Of a stretch of 64,000 nt of DNA, positions 1-7,811 are shown one piece after another. Position 1 is the stretch's first letter. Each line of letters opens with the position of its first letter. Source of the DNA: Rhodococcus sp. IEGM 1409 (GTDB lineage Bacteria > Actinomycetota > Actinomycetes > Mycobacteriales > Mycobacteriaceae); NCBI RefSeq assembly GCF_030056735.1, contig NZ_JASHKN010000007.1, forward strand, positions 236,192 to 300,191. The letters run 5' to 3'. The translations under genes and the position numbers were made by a program. The notes beneath the pieces were generated by a model. That model had not been told where the DNA came from, searched no databases, and saw only the letters and a program-made list of their open reading frames with translations.

Positions 1-1
1 G

Positions 2-97
2 CGTGGATTCGGTCGGCCCGACCAGCGTGGATTCGGTCGGCCCGACCAGCGTGGATTCGGTCGGCCCGACCAGCGTGGACACGGCCGCCCTCACTTC
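2..97 (+). repeat. 24-bp in-frame tandem repeat, 3 exact copies plus 1 degenerate
   Basis: Units start at 2, 26 and 50 and are identical; a fourth unit from 74 keeps the first seven bases and then diverges. Each unit encodes RGFGRPDQ and is a whole number of codons, so copy-number change would lengthen or shorten a Gly/Arg linker without shifting frame. The array may continue left of the window. Confidence 0.95.
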
Positions 98-337
98 GGT
101 GGAGCAGGCGCGACTCTCCGTCCCGCGATGGGTCTACTCCGAGGTGCCGCTGTCGCGGTAGCCGCAGGTGGGACCGCTGAGCAGGTAGCCAAGGCAGAGG
201 CAATCCTTGCTGAGGCACGCCGAGCACTGTTCGAGATGCTGGCGGAAAAGCCGGCCGATGTAGAGCCGGCCGATGTAGAGCCGACTGACGCAGAAGCTAC
301 AGCCGCAGAATCTACCGACACACTGCCGGCAGAGTGA
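2..337 (+). CDS. PadR-like regulator, C-terminal fragment
   Basis: The frame is open from the left edge, so only the last 111 codons are present. The closing segment (EQVAKAEAILAEARRALF) looks like the C-terminal helix of actinobacterial PadR-type regulators that carry a Gly/Arg-rich linker; the winged-helix half would lie outside the window. The first 24 visible codons are three exact copies of the octapeptide RGFGRPDQ, followed by a degenerate fourth copy. The tail has a second small duplication (PADVE twice). The gene ends 9 bp from the stop of the convergent siderophore-interacting protein gene. The PadR call rests on the C-terminal motif alone and is tentative; another Gly-rich protein with a helical tail is possible. 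Confidence 0.55.
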   Translation, partial: RGFGRPDQRGFGRPDQRGFGRPDQRGHGRPHFGGAGATLRPAMGLLRGAAVAVAAGGTAEQVAKAEAILAEARRALFEMLAEKPADVEPADVEPTDAEATAAESTDTLPAE

Positions 338-346
338 TCACGGCGC

Positions 347-1162
347 TCAGGCGCCGACGGTGACTTCCTCGCTGTTCATGCCGGAAACGTGGCCGTCGGC
401 GCCCTCTCGCCAGTACCCGACAACATTGTGCTTGTCGCGAGCAATTCCTCGAACTTCCCTCAGATGCTTACGAATACGGCGGCTGGTTGCGCTTTCGCAC
501 GCCACCCACGCGTAGACGTCGGCGGTTTCGGATTCGGGAAACTCGACCTTCTCCACAGCTTCGAAGAGCGCGCTCGGCGCCTTTCCGAGGCCACTCCCCA
601 CGAGCCACGTGTACGTGACATCGCCGCGAGTGACAAGTTCCTGTCGATCCTCTTCGGTTTCGACCTCGATGATCGCTTGTGCGACATCGCCTTCACGAAG
701 TTCTTCGACAATCCTGCCCAGTCCGGGGAGACCGGTGGCGTCTGCGACCAGCAGCTGCCAGCGAGGACCCGCCGGAGCTTGGTAATGGGAACGCGAACTG
801 TCCGACCAGAATACGCCGAGTAGGTGACCTGGTTCGGCCCGCAGGGCCCAATCCGCTGCAATACCGCCAGGGTGCACGACGAAGTCGATGTCCAGACGTC
901 GGCCGCCGTCGTGCACCTTGCGCACGGTGTAGTGCCGCCACGGTGGCTCGGTTCCGAGGTCGGCCTTGCCGTAGTCGGGATTGTTGAAGTAGTCGTATTC
1001 TGCTTCTGTTTCACCGGGTTTCGGGAACGCGAGGTCGATGCGCTCGTCGCCCTGTCCGCCGGTCGGCCAATGCCAGTCGCCCTCTGCCTCGATGCTGATT
1101 CGCCGCATGTGCGGGGTCAGGGACGTGACGGTGACGACGCGGGCGGGTTCGCAGAAAGACAT
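347..1162 (-). CDS. Siderophore-interacting protein (ferric-siderophore reductase)
   Basis: 271 residues, full length for the SIP family, cytosolic flavoproteins that use NAD(P)H and FAD to reduce ferric siderophores and release iron. The FAD-binding motif RHYTVR is at residues 76-81, and the family HxPGGxAxxWA stretch is at 96-107. The C-terminal half has the SIP nucleotide-binding core, with ADATGLPGLGRIVEEL and the late VACESATSRRIRKHLR, and ends with GYWREGADGH. It is monocistronic and convergent with the PadR-like gene. No IdeR/DtxR box is evident immediately upstream. The substrate siderophore cannot be told from sequence. Confidence 0.92.
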   Translation of the reverse strand: MSFCEPARVVTVTSLTPHMRRISIEAEGDWHWPTGGQGDERIDLAFPKPGETEAEYDYFNNPDYGKADLGTEPPWRHYTVRKVHDGGRRLDIDFVVHPGGIAADWALRAEPGHLLGVFWSDSSRSHYQAPAGPRWQLLVADATGLPGLGRIVEELREGDVAQAIIEVETEEDRQELVTRGDVTYTWLVGSGLGKAPSALFEAVEKVEFPESETADVYAWVACESATSRRIRKHLREVRGIARDKHNVVGYWREGADGHVSGMNSEEVTVGA

Positions 1163-1232
1163 GCCTCGACCCTATTGGTCCGGCGTGTCGAAGTGGAGAC
1201 AGATGCTGTCGCAAGACGGACATCGAGCGCAG

Positions 1233-1296
1233 CTGAAAAGGCCAGCGTATGCCCCGGGGCATGATACTTCCCCGGGACACACGCTGGCCATTTCAG
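1233..1296. terminator. Long inverted repeat between SIP and HNH genes
   Basis: Arms CTGAAAAGGCCAGCGT (1233-1248) and ACGCTGGCCATTTCAG (1281-1296) pair over 16 positions with one mismatch. The intervening 32 bp contains CCCCGGGG and CCCCGGG runs that could extend the structure. It lies 10 bp past the stop of the minus-strand HNH gene and ahead of the SIP gene, which fits a factor-independent terminator for the HNH transcript. There is no clear U-tract, as is common in actinobacteria. Confidence 0.7.
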
Positions 1297-1306
1297 TTAT
1301 GTCGGT

Positions 1307-2545
1307 TCAAGCCGCAGTCGGTGGACTGTTCCCGCCGATCGGATGCTGGAACGGGTCGATCGACATCGGCGGATAGAACACTGTTTTCCGATCCGGGCCG
1401 ATCTCCACCCGCCATTCCGTGTGGTGCATCGTCCGATGATGATGGCCACACAACAAGATCAGATTGTCGAGATCCGTTGGACCACCATCACTCCAGTGCA
1501 CAATATGATGAGCATCGCACCACCCCGATGGTGTCCCGCACCCCGGAAATGCACACCCACCATCGCGCACCGCCAACGCCCGCCTTTGCGGAACCGTCGC
1601 CGTTCTCACTTCCTTGCCGCACTCGAGCGGAACACCGTTCTCATCCAACAAGATTCGCGTGACCGTGCAGTCGCAGGCCAACATCCGGGCGGTATCGATG
1701 CTGATCGGGCCCACCCAATCTGCCCACGCGAACCCCAACTCTTCTGTCGACGGCAACAAGTCCTTCAAAGCCTGCATATCGGTCATGTCCTTCGCCGATG
1801 CGGTCACAGTGATGTGCGGTTTCACGCCGCCTTCGATCGGACCCAACCCCGCCCGCTCGTACCGGCGCAGCAGTTCGCAGAACCCGTCCGCCCGCCGTAG
1901 TGCCGGAGTACGAGTGTCTTTGACGCCGTCTTTCTCCGGCGTCGGCGCCGACAGGCTCGACAGCAACGTGATCAGACGGGCACCGTTTACGGCATCCAAA
2001 TCGCCTTTCACGGTGACTCTGCCGTACAAGCCTTTCGAGGCGTAGAACTCGTTTCGTTCGGAATCCTCGCCCACCGGAACCCCGTCTTCACGCTTGCCGT
2101 ACTGCTTCTCGATCCGCCGGATCGCCGCCCGCACCGCATCACAATCCGCAATATTCTTCGACGCCAACCCCAACAAGATTCCGCGGGCCTTGTCCACATC
2201 CGCTGGCGTCATGTTCTTCGGCGGATGCTGACAAAACGACGCCACCTGCCGGGCCTTCAACGCATCAACCTCCCCGCGGTGAAATGCATCCGCGACAACA
2301 GGTTCGAGCAACAGTAACCGCGCCAAGCTGACCAGCAGACTGCACTCACCGATCTCCAAATTCGTCGAACCATGCAACCACTGCGCGATCGCCCGAAAAC
2401 CCTTCCCGACCACAGTCTCCCGGGAAAACATCTCCACGATCAGCAACACCATCCGCGACTGCAACTCGTGCCGGACGCGCACCAGATCCAGAACCTCACT
2501 CTCGAGATCCTCACCATCCAGCTGCCACGCTTCCCGACTGTCCAT
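1307..2545 (-). CDS. DUF222 / HNH endonuclease-domain protein (13E12 repeat family)
   Basis: 412 residues: an N-terminal DUF222 helical region (about 20-300) and a C-terminal HNH domain. The HNH core is readable as GCAFPGC, CDAHHIVHW, then DNLILLCGHHH, so the zinc-site cysteines and catalytic histidines are present. Proteins of this family are multicopy in mycobacteria and rhodococci and are related to the REP13E12 elements; their substrate is not established. A near-perfect SOS-box palindrome sits 13 bp upstream of the ATG, which suggests LexA control. A second, divergent member lies at 37505-38962. No flanking direct repeats or transposase were seen, so mobility is not supported by this sequence. 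Confidence 0.88.
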   Translation of the reverse strand: MDSREAWQLDGEDLESEVLDLVRVRHELQSRMVLLIVEMFSRETVVGKGFRAIAQWLHGSTNLEIGECSLLVSLARLLLLEPVVADAFHRGEVDALKARQVASFCQHPPKNMTPADVDKARGILLGLASKNIADCDAVRAAIRRIEKQYGKREDGVPVGEDSERNEFYASKGLYGRVTVKGDLDAVNGARLITLLSSLSAPTPEKDGVKDTRTPALRRADGFCELLRRYERAGLGPIEGGVKPHITVTASAKDMTDMQALKDLLPSTEELGFAWADWVGPISIDTARMLACDCTVTRILLDENGVPLECGKEVRTATVPQRRALAVRDGGCAFPGCGTPSGWCDAHHIVHWSDGGPTDLDNLILLCGHHHRTMHHTEWRVEIGPDRKTVFYPPMSIDPFQHPIGGNSPPTAA

Positions 2546-2558
2546 ACCGAGAGTTTAA

Positions 2559-2574
2559 TCGAACATACTTTCGA
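2559..2574 (-). promoter_or_regulatory. SOS (LexA) box-like palindrome upstream of DUF222/HNH gene
   Basis: TCGAACATACTTTCGA matches the mycobacterial LexA consensus TCGAAC-N4-GTTCGA at 11 of the 12 defined positions (one G to T). It sits 13 bp upstream of the start codon on the transcribed strand. Presence is direct; LexA binding is inferred from the consensus. Confidence 0.7.
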
Positions 2575-2860
2575 AATCCAGGGACATAACGGACAACTTC
2601 AATAACACTCATCTCTCGAGAATCGTTGAAATGCAAAGCTATTCGAGTGTCCCCTTCATCAGGGGCCGCGTGTTCCCCTTCTGGAAGGGCGGGAGTCGAC
2701 ATGGTCGACCGAATGGCGGATCCGGTAGGTGCGCGGGGTCTCACCTACTCGGTCGGAGGGTAGATCCGTTGAAGACGTTGACCTGTCTTGTGTCTGCCTG
2801 GCGCCAATCAGGTTGGCCGACGATATCGGGTATGTCCCGCCCGTTTGTCGGTTGGCCACG
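2575..2860. other. Noncoding stretch between HNH and response-regulator genes
   Basis: No credible gene. It must hold the HNH promoter next to the SOS-like box and the 3' end of the two-component transcript. Besides the hairpin at 2725-2748 there are two small GC-rich snap-backs around 2650-2690 (CCCCTT...AGGGG type). Nothing else recognisable was seen. Confidence 0.5.
2725..2748 (-). terminator. Possible terminator hairpin after the two-component operon
   Basis: GTAGGTG (2725-2731) and CACCTAC (2742-2748) form a perfect 7-bp stem with a 10-nt loop, about 110 bp past the response-regulator stop. There is no U-tract, so assignment is weak. Confidence 0.35.
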
Positions 2861-3478
2861 TCAGATCGAACCCAACTCCCGCGCACGGGCGACGGCCGAC
2901 GTCCTCGACTTCACCCCCAACTTGCCGAAGATGTGGACCAGATGCGATTTGACCGTGGTCTCGCTGAGGAACAGTTCTTTACCTATCTCTCGGTTGGACC
3001 GACCCGCCGCAACCAGCTTCAGCACTTCGATTTCCCTTGGACTGAGGCTGGTTTCGGGCTTACGCACCCGAGTCATGAGCTTCGACGCGATGGCGGGGGA
3101 GAGAACGCTGTCCCCGCTCGCAGCGGCGCGAACGGCTGACAGCAACTCGACCGGTGGAGTGTCCTTGAGCAGGTATCCGCTGGCTCCGGCTTCGACAGCG
3201 CTCAAGATATCTGCATCCGTGTCGTAGTTGGTCACGACGAGTACGTGCGGCGGATTCGGCAGCGCGCACACCGCGCGGGTGGCGTCGACACCCGTCTTCC
3301 CGGGGCCGAATCGCAGGTCCATGAGCACGAGGTCGACCGGCGTGGTCGCGCAGAAGGCTATGGCTTCCTCGGCGGTGCCTGCTTCGCCGACTACCTCGAT
3401 GTCGGCTTCGCTTTCGAGCAGCGCTCGTAGCCCGGCGCGCACGATCGCGTGATCGTCGGCGAGCAGCAGGCGGATCAC
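2861..3478 (-). CDS. NarL/LuxR-type response regulator
   Basis: 205 residues with a receiver domain (acidic pair D8/D9, phosphoacceptor Asp54 in LVLMDLRFGPG, Lys in GYLLKD) followed by a LuxR-type helix-turn-helix (about 140-200: LSPREIEVLKLVAAGRSNREI, then SETTVKSHLVHIFGKLGV). It is the output partner of the histidine kinase encoded just upstream; the two genes overlap by 4 bp (ATGA), so they are translationally coupled. The divergent FtsX-type ABC exporter is the likely target, as is common for this gene arrangement. The inducing signal is unknown. Confidence 0.93.
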   Translation of the reverse strand: MIRLLLADDHAIVRAGLRALLESEADIEVVGEAGTAEEAIAFCATTPVDLVLMDLRFGPGKTGVDATRAVCALPNPPHVLVVTNYDTDADILSAVEAGASGYLLKDTPPVELLSAVRAAASGDSVLSPAIASKLMTRVRKPETSLSPREIEVLKLVAAGRSNREIGKELFLSETTVKSHLVHIFGKLGVKSRTSAVARARELGSI

Positions 3479-4680
3479 TGTTCACCGGTTTCGAGGGGAA
3501 ACGTCACTGCGACGGCCGTGTGTCCCGGCTCGGACTCGATGGAGAAAGTTCCGCCCTGCAGTTCGACGCGTCGACGGATTGCGTTGAGACCAAAAGATTC
3601 CGCCGGCCCACGTTCGAGAACTGCCACGTCGAAGCCGCGACCGTTGTCAACCACGTCGAGGCTGACGGTGTCGTCGGAATAGGTCAGTGTCACAGCCATT
3701 CTGGTTGCATCCGCATGGCGGAGAACATTGGACACCGCACCCTGAGCGATGCGTACCAAGGTTGCTTCGAGGGGCATCGGCAGCCGGACTGCCTCGCCTT
3801 CGACCACGGAGCGAGCTTCCAGTTCCGGGCTGCTCGCGCGTTCGCAGATTCGACGAAGCGCGTCGGCGAGTGACTGACCGTCCAGAGCTGCCGGCGTCAA
3901 TTCGGCTATGAGTTGGCGGGTTTCGGCAAGACTGTCTGCGGCGGTTTCCCGTGCGAGGCTGATCTGTCGGATGGCCGGGCTGCCCGGATCAGCGCGCTCG
4001 GCAGCGTGAAGGAGCATCTGGATGCTCGAAAGTCCTTGGGCCACAGTGTCGTGAATCTCGGCCGCGAGCCTTTCGCGTTCTGCGAACTTTCCCGCATCGC
4101 GGGACGTCGACGCCAATTCTTCACGGGTATTCATCAATTCGTCGATGAGACGTCCGCGCTCAGCTGCCTCGCGGTACAGCGCTTGATATCCGAGGCCGAT
4201 TGCCACGGCTACGGCGGCGCCGATGATCGGACCGACGGCGCCGGCAATCGTCCATCCACGATGCAGGCCGGTGCCGATCACGGCGACAGCCGTTGCCGCG
4301 GTGACCACCAGCAGGCTCCAGGGGCGGCGCAGAAGATGGAGATAGAGGAAGAAGAGCCCGAACGCGAGGTAGGCGGCGTCGGCGGAGACCGCCATCGTCG
4401 CGATCCAGACGAGTGTCAGCACGGCCAGCCACCAGCGGGCAGCGTTGCCGCGCAGCCTTTTGGCGACCCCGAACAGATAGACGGCAACAAAGATCACGGC
4501 CAACGCGGTGATTGTTGCGGTCAGGTCGGATTCGTCGATCAGCGCTCGGAGAAACACCACACCGGCCAGCGCCATGACAAGGACATGCAGGCCCAGTTGT
4601 AGGCCGGCGAAGACAGGCGTGAGCGGAGATCGGTGCATCTCGCCCAGCTTAGCGAGGTTCGGGCCTGGTTCATCCATCAA
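3475..4680 (-). CDS. Membrane sensor histidine kinase (HisKA_3 type)
   Basis: 401 residues. The first 165 are hydrophobic, with about five or six membrane segments and no large extracytoplasmic domain, so it probably senses a membrane or envelope signal. The dimerisation/phosphoacceptor motif ERERLAAEIHDTVAQGL places the phosphorylated histidine at 210. The HATPase lobe follows (ISNV-like AVSNVLRHA, then VDNGRGFD, and GLNAIRRRVELQGG). A second start at Met15 (MHRSPLT) is possible. It is divergent from the ABC exporter genes with about 110 bp between coding regions, which suggests a TCS-regulated exporter module for antimicrobial or envelope stress. Confidence 0.92.
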   Translation of the reverse strand: MMDEPGPNLAKLGEMHRSPLTPVFAGLQLGLHVLVMALAGVVFLRALIDESDLTATITALAVIFVAVYLFGVAKRLRGNAARWWLAVLTLVWIATMAVSADAAYLAFGLFFLYLHLLRRPWSLLVVTAATAVAVIGTGLHRGWTIAGAVGPIIGAAVAVAIGLGYQALYREAAERGRLIDELMNTREELASTSRDAGKFAERERLAAEIHDTVAQGLSSIQMLLHAAERADPGSPAIRQISLARETAADSLAETRQLIAELTPAALDGQSLADALRRICERASSPELEARSVVEGEAVRLPMPLEATLVRIAQGAVSNVLRHADATRMAVTLTYSDDTVSLDVVDNGRGFDVAVLERGPAESFGLNAIRRRVELQGGTFSIESEPGHTAVAVTFPLETGEQ

Positions 4681-4791
4681 AAGTTGTAAACCGGGATGGT
4701 TCTTTCGAGCGCTGGAATGTCGATCCGAGGTGCGATGGAAAGAGTCTGCATCCGCGGGAGCGTAGAGGCAAGCACAGGAAAGGATTTCACA

Positions 4792-5838
4792 GTGTTTGTC
4801 GCAATGAGGGACTTACGGGCAGCGCGAGGTCGATTCGCGTTGATCTCCGTGGTGGTTCTGTTGGTTGCACTTCTGGTCAGTTTTCTCAGTGGATTGACTG
4901 CGGGACTTCGCCATCAGAACGTATCGGCCATCGAGGCCATGAACGCCGACACGGTGGTGTTTGCCGACACCGGAGCAGGGGCGTCGTTCGACGAGTCGGC
5001 GCTGACGCAGGACCAGGTCAACGCCTGGACCTCCACATCGAAGGACGTCGATCCCATCGGAATCGGCCGCGGGAAAGCAGGATTGGCCGGCGGAAATCAG
5101 AAGTCGGTCGCCCTGTTCGGTGCTGATGGCGGTTTCGGGGACGTGACGCCGTCGGCACCAGGCACGGTGGTGTTGAGCGAAGGTGCCGCCCGCGATCTGA
5201 CGGCGAGCGCCGGCGATCAGGTGAGCGTCGGTACGCAGCAGTTCACCGTCAGCGCCGTTCGCGGTGACGACTGGTACAGCCATTCACCCGTCGTCTGGAT
5301 GACGCTTGACGACTGGCAGGCGGCCAATCCGCGCGGCGGAGTCGCGACGGTACTGGCTGTCAGCGGAGCCTCTGACGCTTCCGCAACCGACAAGTCGGCC
5401 GCGACGACGTCGACGACGGTCAGCGGTTCGCTCGACGCGATCGGTTCGTACAAGTCGGAGAACGGGTCGTTGACGTTGATGACGCTCATGTTGTTCGCGA
5501 TCTCGGCCCTGGTGATCGGTGCGTTCTTCACGGTGTGGACGATCCAGCGAACCCCGGACATCGCGACGCTGAAAGCACTCGGTGCGACTACCGGTTCTCT
5601 GGTGCGCGACGCATTGGGTCAGGCACTCATCGTGCTGATCGCCGGAGTCACCGTCGGGATCGGGCTGACGGCCGTGGCCGGTTCGCTGATCGGTGACGCC
5701 ATGCCGTTTGTCCTGGACGCATCTACGACCGTCGTACCTGCCGTGGCATTGATCGGACTCGGTCTGCTCGGCGCGGCCTTTGCACTTCGATTCCTCTCGA
5801 CCACCGATCCACTCACAGCATTGGGGAGCGCACGATGA
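4792..5838 (+). CDS. FtsX-like ABC transporter permease
   Basis: 348 residues from the GTG chosen here, which follows a good ribosome-binding site (AGGAAAGGA, 7 nt away). Upstream in-frame codons have no such signal and give an unlikely N-terminus. Topology is MacB/FtsX-like: one membrane segment near residues 17-40, a large extracytoplasmic domain to about 220, then three membrane segments. The FtsX motif TIQRTPDIATLKALGAT lies in the loop after the second segment. The stop overlaps the ATPase start by 4 bp. It acts with the ATPase as an exporter or mechanotransmission complex; the substrate is unknown. Confidence 0.88.
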   Translation: MFVAMRDLRAARGRFALISVVVLLVALLVSFLSGLTAGLRHQNVSAIEAMNADTVVFADTGAGASFDESALTQDQVNAWTSTSKDVDPIGIGRGKAGLAGGNQKSVALFGADGGFGDVTPSAPGTVVLSEGAARDLTASAGDQVSVGTQQFTVSAVRGDDWYSHSPVVWMTLDDWQAANPRGGVATVLAVSGASDASATDKSAATTSTTVSGSLDAIGSYKSENGSLTLMTLMLFAISALVIGAFFTVWTIQRTPDIATLKALGATTGSLVRDALGQALIVLIAGVTVGIGLTAVAGSLIGDAMPFVLDASTTVVPAVALIGLGLLGAAFALRFLSTTDPLTALGSAR

Positions 5839-6575
5839 CCATGACTACCGGCACCACGGTTCTCGACATCCAGAACGTCGACCTGACGTTTCCCGACGGG
5901 CAGTCGCGGGTGACGGCGCTGGACGACGTTTCCCTGCGGCTGCACCGCGGCGAGATCGCCGCGATCACCGGGCCCTCGGGTTCGGGTAAGTCCAGCCTGT
6001 TGGCGGTGGCGTCGACCCTGATCCGTCCGGATTCCGGTCATGTCTACCTCCGGACGCCGGAGGGCAGCACCGACATCGCGGCGCTGAGCCGGCGGGCGGC
6101 GTCGGAACTGCGACGCTCGTCGATCGGGATCGTCTTCCAGCAGTCCAACCTGGTGTCGTCGTTGACGGCACTGGAGCAGCTCGAGGTGATGGCGCATCTG
6201 GGGCAGTCCGTGTTCACGTCGCGGGCCCGTCGCAAGGCCGCGAAATCAAAAGCGATGGATTTGCTGGACGCTGTCGGGCTGGCGGATCAGAGCGGAAAAC
6301 GGCCGTCCCAGCTGTCGGGCGGGCAGCGGCAGCGGGTCAATCTCGCGCGGGCATTGATGAACGATCCGCAGCTTCTGGTGGTCGACGAACCCACCAGCGC
6401 GCTCGATCAGGAGCGCGGTTCTGCCGTCATGGATCTGATCATCGGAGTGGTGCGGGAACACGAGGCGGCAACCCTTCTCGTGACACACGACCGAAGTCAC
6501 CTGTCTCGGATGGATACTGTCTATCGTGTTGTTGACGGTTCCTTGGCGGAGGATCGGGAGGCGCTCGCGGCGTGA
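5835..6575 (+). CDS. ABC transporter ATP-binding protein (MacB/LolD type)
   Basis: 246 residues with all nucleotide-binding motifs intact: Walker A GPSGSGKSS at 46-54, Q-loop VFQQSNLV, signature LSGGQRQR, Walker B LLVVDEPTSAL and the H-loop TLLVTHD. It is translationally coupled to the FtsX-like permease (ATGA overlap). It powers that permease at the cytoplasmic face. The pair faces the two-component system encoded on the other strand. Confidence 0.94.
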   Translation: MTMTTGTTVLDIQNVDLTFPDGQSRVTALDDVSLRLHRGEIAAITGPSGSGKSSLLAVASTLIRPDSGHVYLRTPEGSTDIAALSRRAASELRRSSIGIVFQQSNLVSSLTALEQLEVMAHLGQSVFTSRARRKAAKSKAMDLLDAVGLADQSGKRPSQLSGGQRQRVNLARALMNDPQLLVVDEPTSALDQERGSAVMDLIIGVVREHEAATLLVTHDRSHLSRMDTVYRVVDGSLAEDREALAA

Positions 6576-6686
6576 CTCAGGTGGGCACGATTCGGGCATT
6601 CGTCACTGCATCCGGGCGGGAAGTCAACCCGCGATTTGCTGGGCAGTTAGACTGTTGTCGACTCGGGCAACTTGAGAGGACGTGTT

Positions 6687-7127
6687 ATGGAACGCCGCCG
6701 CAACGTTGCGCAGCCGCCACGATCGCCGATTGCGGATCTGGAGCAGATGCCTGCCCTGATTCTCCTCGACAGGCTTCCGGTGCCGGTCATGGCCGTTCAC
6801 CGCGACGGCAGCATCGTTTTTGCCAATCCGTCCTTCGCTGACATGCTGGGATACCCCAAGAAGGCCGTCTCGGCGTTGCGTTTGCAGGACATTCTTTACG
6901 ACAAGGATGCCGACGACGTCAGTGCCGAGCAGGCCCATCGTGAACTGAGTTCCGAACCGGGCTCGGTCAAGGAGTTCGTGCACTCGGACAGCACATTGGT
7001 GCGGGCGACGGTCAGTCAGTCGCTGCTTCGCCGGGACGACGACACGATCACCCTTGCCGTCCTCCACGATCTGACGGAGCGCCTGTGGAACAACCCACGG
7101 CACATCGACGACAAGCCCACCAAGTAG
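6687..7127 (+). CDS. Small stand-alone PAS-domain protein
   Basis: 146 residues. Residues about 30-130 read as a PAS fold (LLDRLPVPVMAVHRDGSIVFANPSF, then MLGYPKKAV, ending in AVLHDLTER), with no attached kinase, GGDEF or HTH output domain. The start was set at the ATG after GAGAGGA (6-nt spacing). It is probably cytosolic and may modulate a partner by protein contact; ligand and partner are not evident. It follows the ABC exporter on the same strand with a 110-bp gap, so it may have its own promoter. It ends 6 bp from the convergent TetR gene. Confidence 0.75.
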   Translation: MERRRNVAQPPRSPIADLEQMPALILLDRLPVPVMAVHRDGSIVFANPSFADMLGYPKKAVSALRLQDILYDKDADDVSAEQAHRELSSEPGSVKEFVHSDSTLVRATVSQSLLRRDDDTITLAVLHDLTERLWNNPRHIDDKPTK

Positions 7128-7133
7128 TTCGAG

Positions 7134-7760
7134 TTACTTCCTGGATTTGACGGTTCGGTCCAGGCCGAGGGTTGCAGCAAGGGTGTTGACCACCCATTCT
7201 TCGTACTGTTGGCCGGTCCAACCCGCGCCGACCACGAGGTCTGTGTAGGTCTCGGGGCTGAGCAGCGTGAGTGCCACGTTCACTGCTGTTTCGAGGTCGA
7301 CCGTCGGTGCTTTTTCGACAATGCCGACCATCAGATGTTCCTGCACCGTGCGTCGCTGCGTGCGGTTGATTTGCCACAAACGGGCGGCGTCGTCGTCCGC
7401 GGAAGCGGCGGCCCGCAGTGCCAACAGGATGTCCGCGGTGCGCTCGAGGATGAGTCGTCCGTGGTGAACCTGAATCCGGAGTTGCCCGAGGGGATGTGGG
7501 GCGCCGAGTGCGGCCGCCACCCACGGCCGGTCCAGAGTTGCCGTCTTTTCCTCGTCGCCTGCCACGGCAACGTCGAGCAGTGCTGACAGCACGCTCGGCT
7601 TGTTGCCGAACACGAAATAGACACTCTGCACCGACACGCCCGCCGCCGCAGCAAGCTGTTTGATCGTGGCGGCTGCGTAGCCGGGATCGACAAAAACCTC
7701 GCGCGCTGCCTCGATGATCTTGCGCCGCGCCGACGTGTCTTCCCGAAGAACCTCAGTCAT
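7134..7760 (-). CDS. TetR-family transcriptional regulator
   Basis: 208 residues with an N-terminal TetR helix-turn-helix (AAREVFVDPGYAAATIKQLAAAAGVSV, then VYFVFGNKPSV) and a variable ligand-binding C-terminal domain. It is divergent from the saccharopine-dehydrogenase-like reductase, 51 bp apart. That gap holds two palindromes sharing TAGAGT/ACTCTA half-sites (7764-7792), a layout expected for autorepression and repression of the neighbour. The inducer is unknown. Confidence 0.92.
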   Translation of the reverse strand: MTEVLREDTSARRKIIEAAREVFVDPGYAAATIKQLAAAAGVSVQSVYFVFGNKPSVLSALLDVAVAGDEEKTATLDRPWVAAALGAPHPLGQLRIQVHHGRLILERTADILLALRAAASADDDAARLWQINRTQRRTVQEHLMVGIVEKAPTVDLETAVNVALTLLSPETYTDLVVGAGWTGQQYEEWVVNTLAATLGLDRTVKSRK

Positions 7761-7763
7761 GAT

Positions 7764-7792
7764 TAGAGTTTAACTCTAGAGTCGAACTCTAG
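7764..7792. promoter_or_regulatory. Double palindromic operator between TetR and reductase genes
   Basis: TAGAGTTTAACTCTA (7764-7778) is a perfect palindrome around one central base. CTAGAGTCGAACTCTAG (7776-7792) has perfect 7-bp arms around 3 bp. The two overlap by three bases. They begin 4 bp from the TetR start codon, so a bound repressor would block both divergent genes. Confidence 0.82.
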
Positions 7793-7811
7793 CGACTCGG
7801 GAGGCGAAAAA

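Noticed and set aside
2-97. CRISPR-like array
   Set aside because: The repeats are directly adjacent, without spacers, and are in frame with a protein.
1307-2545. Mobile element (REP13E12-like) carrying the HNH gene
   Set aside because: No terminal repeats, target duplication or integrase near either DUF222/HNH gene.
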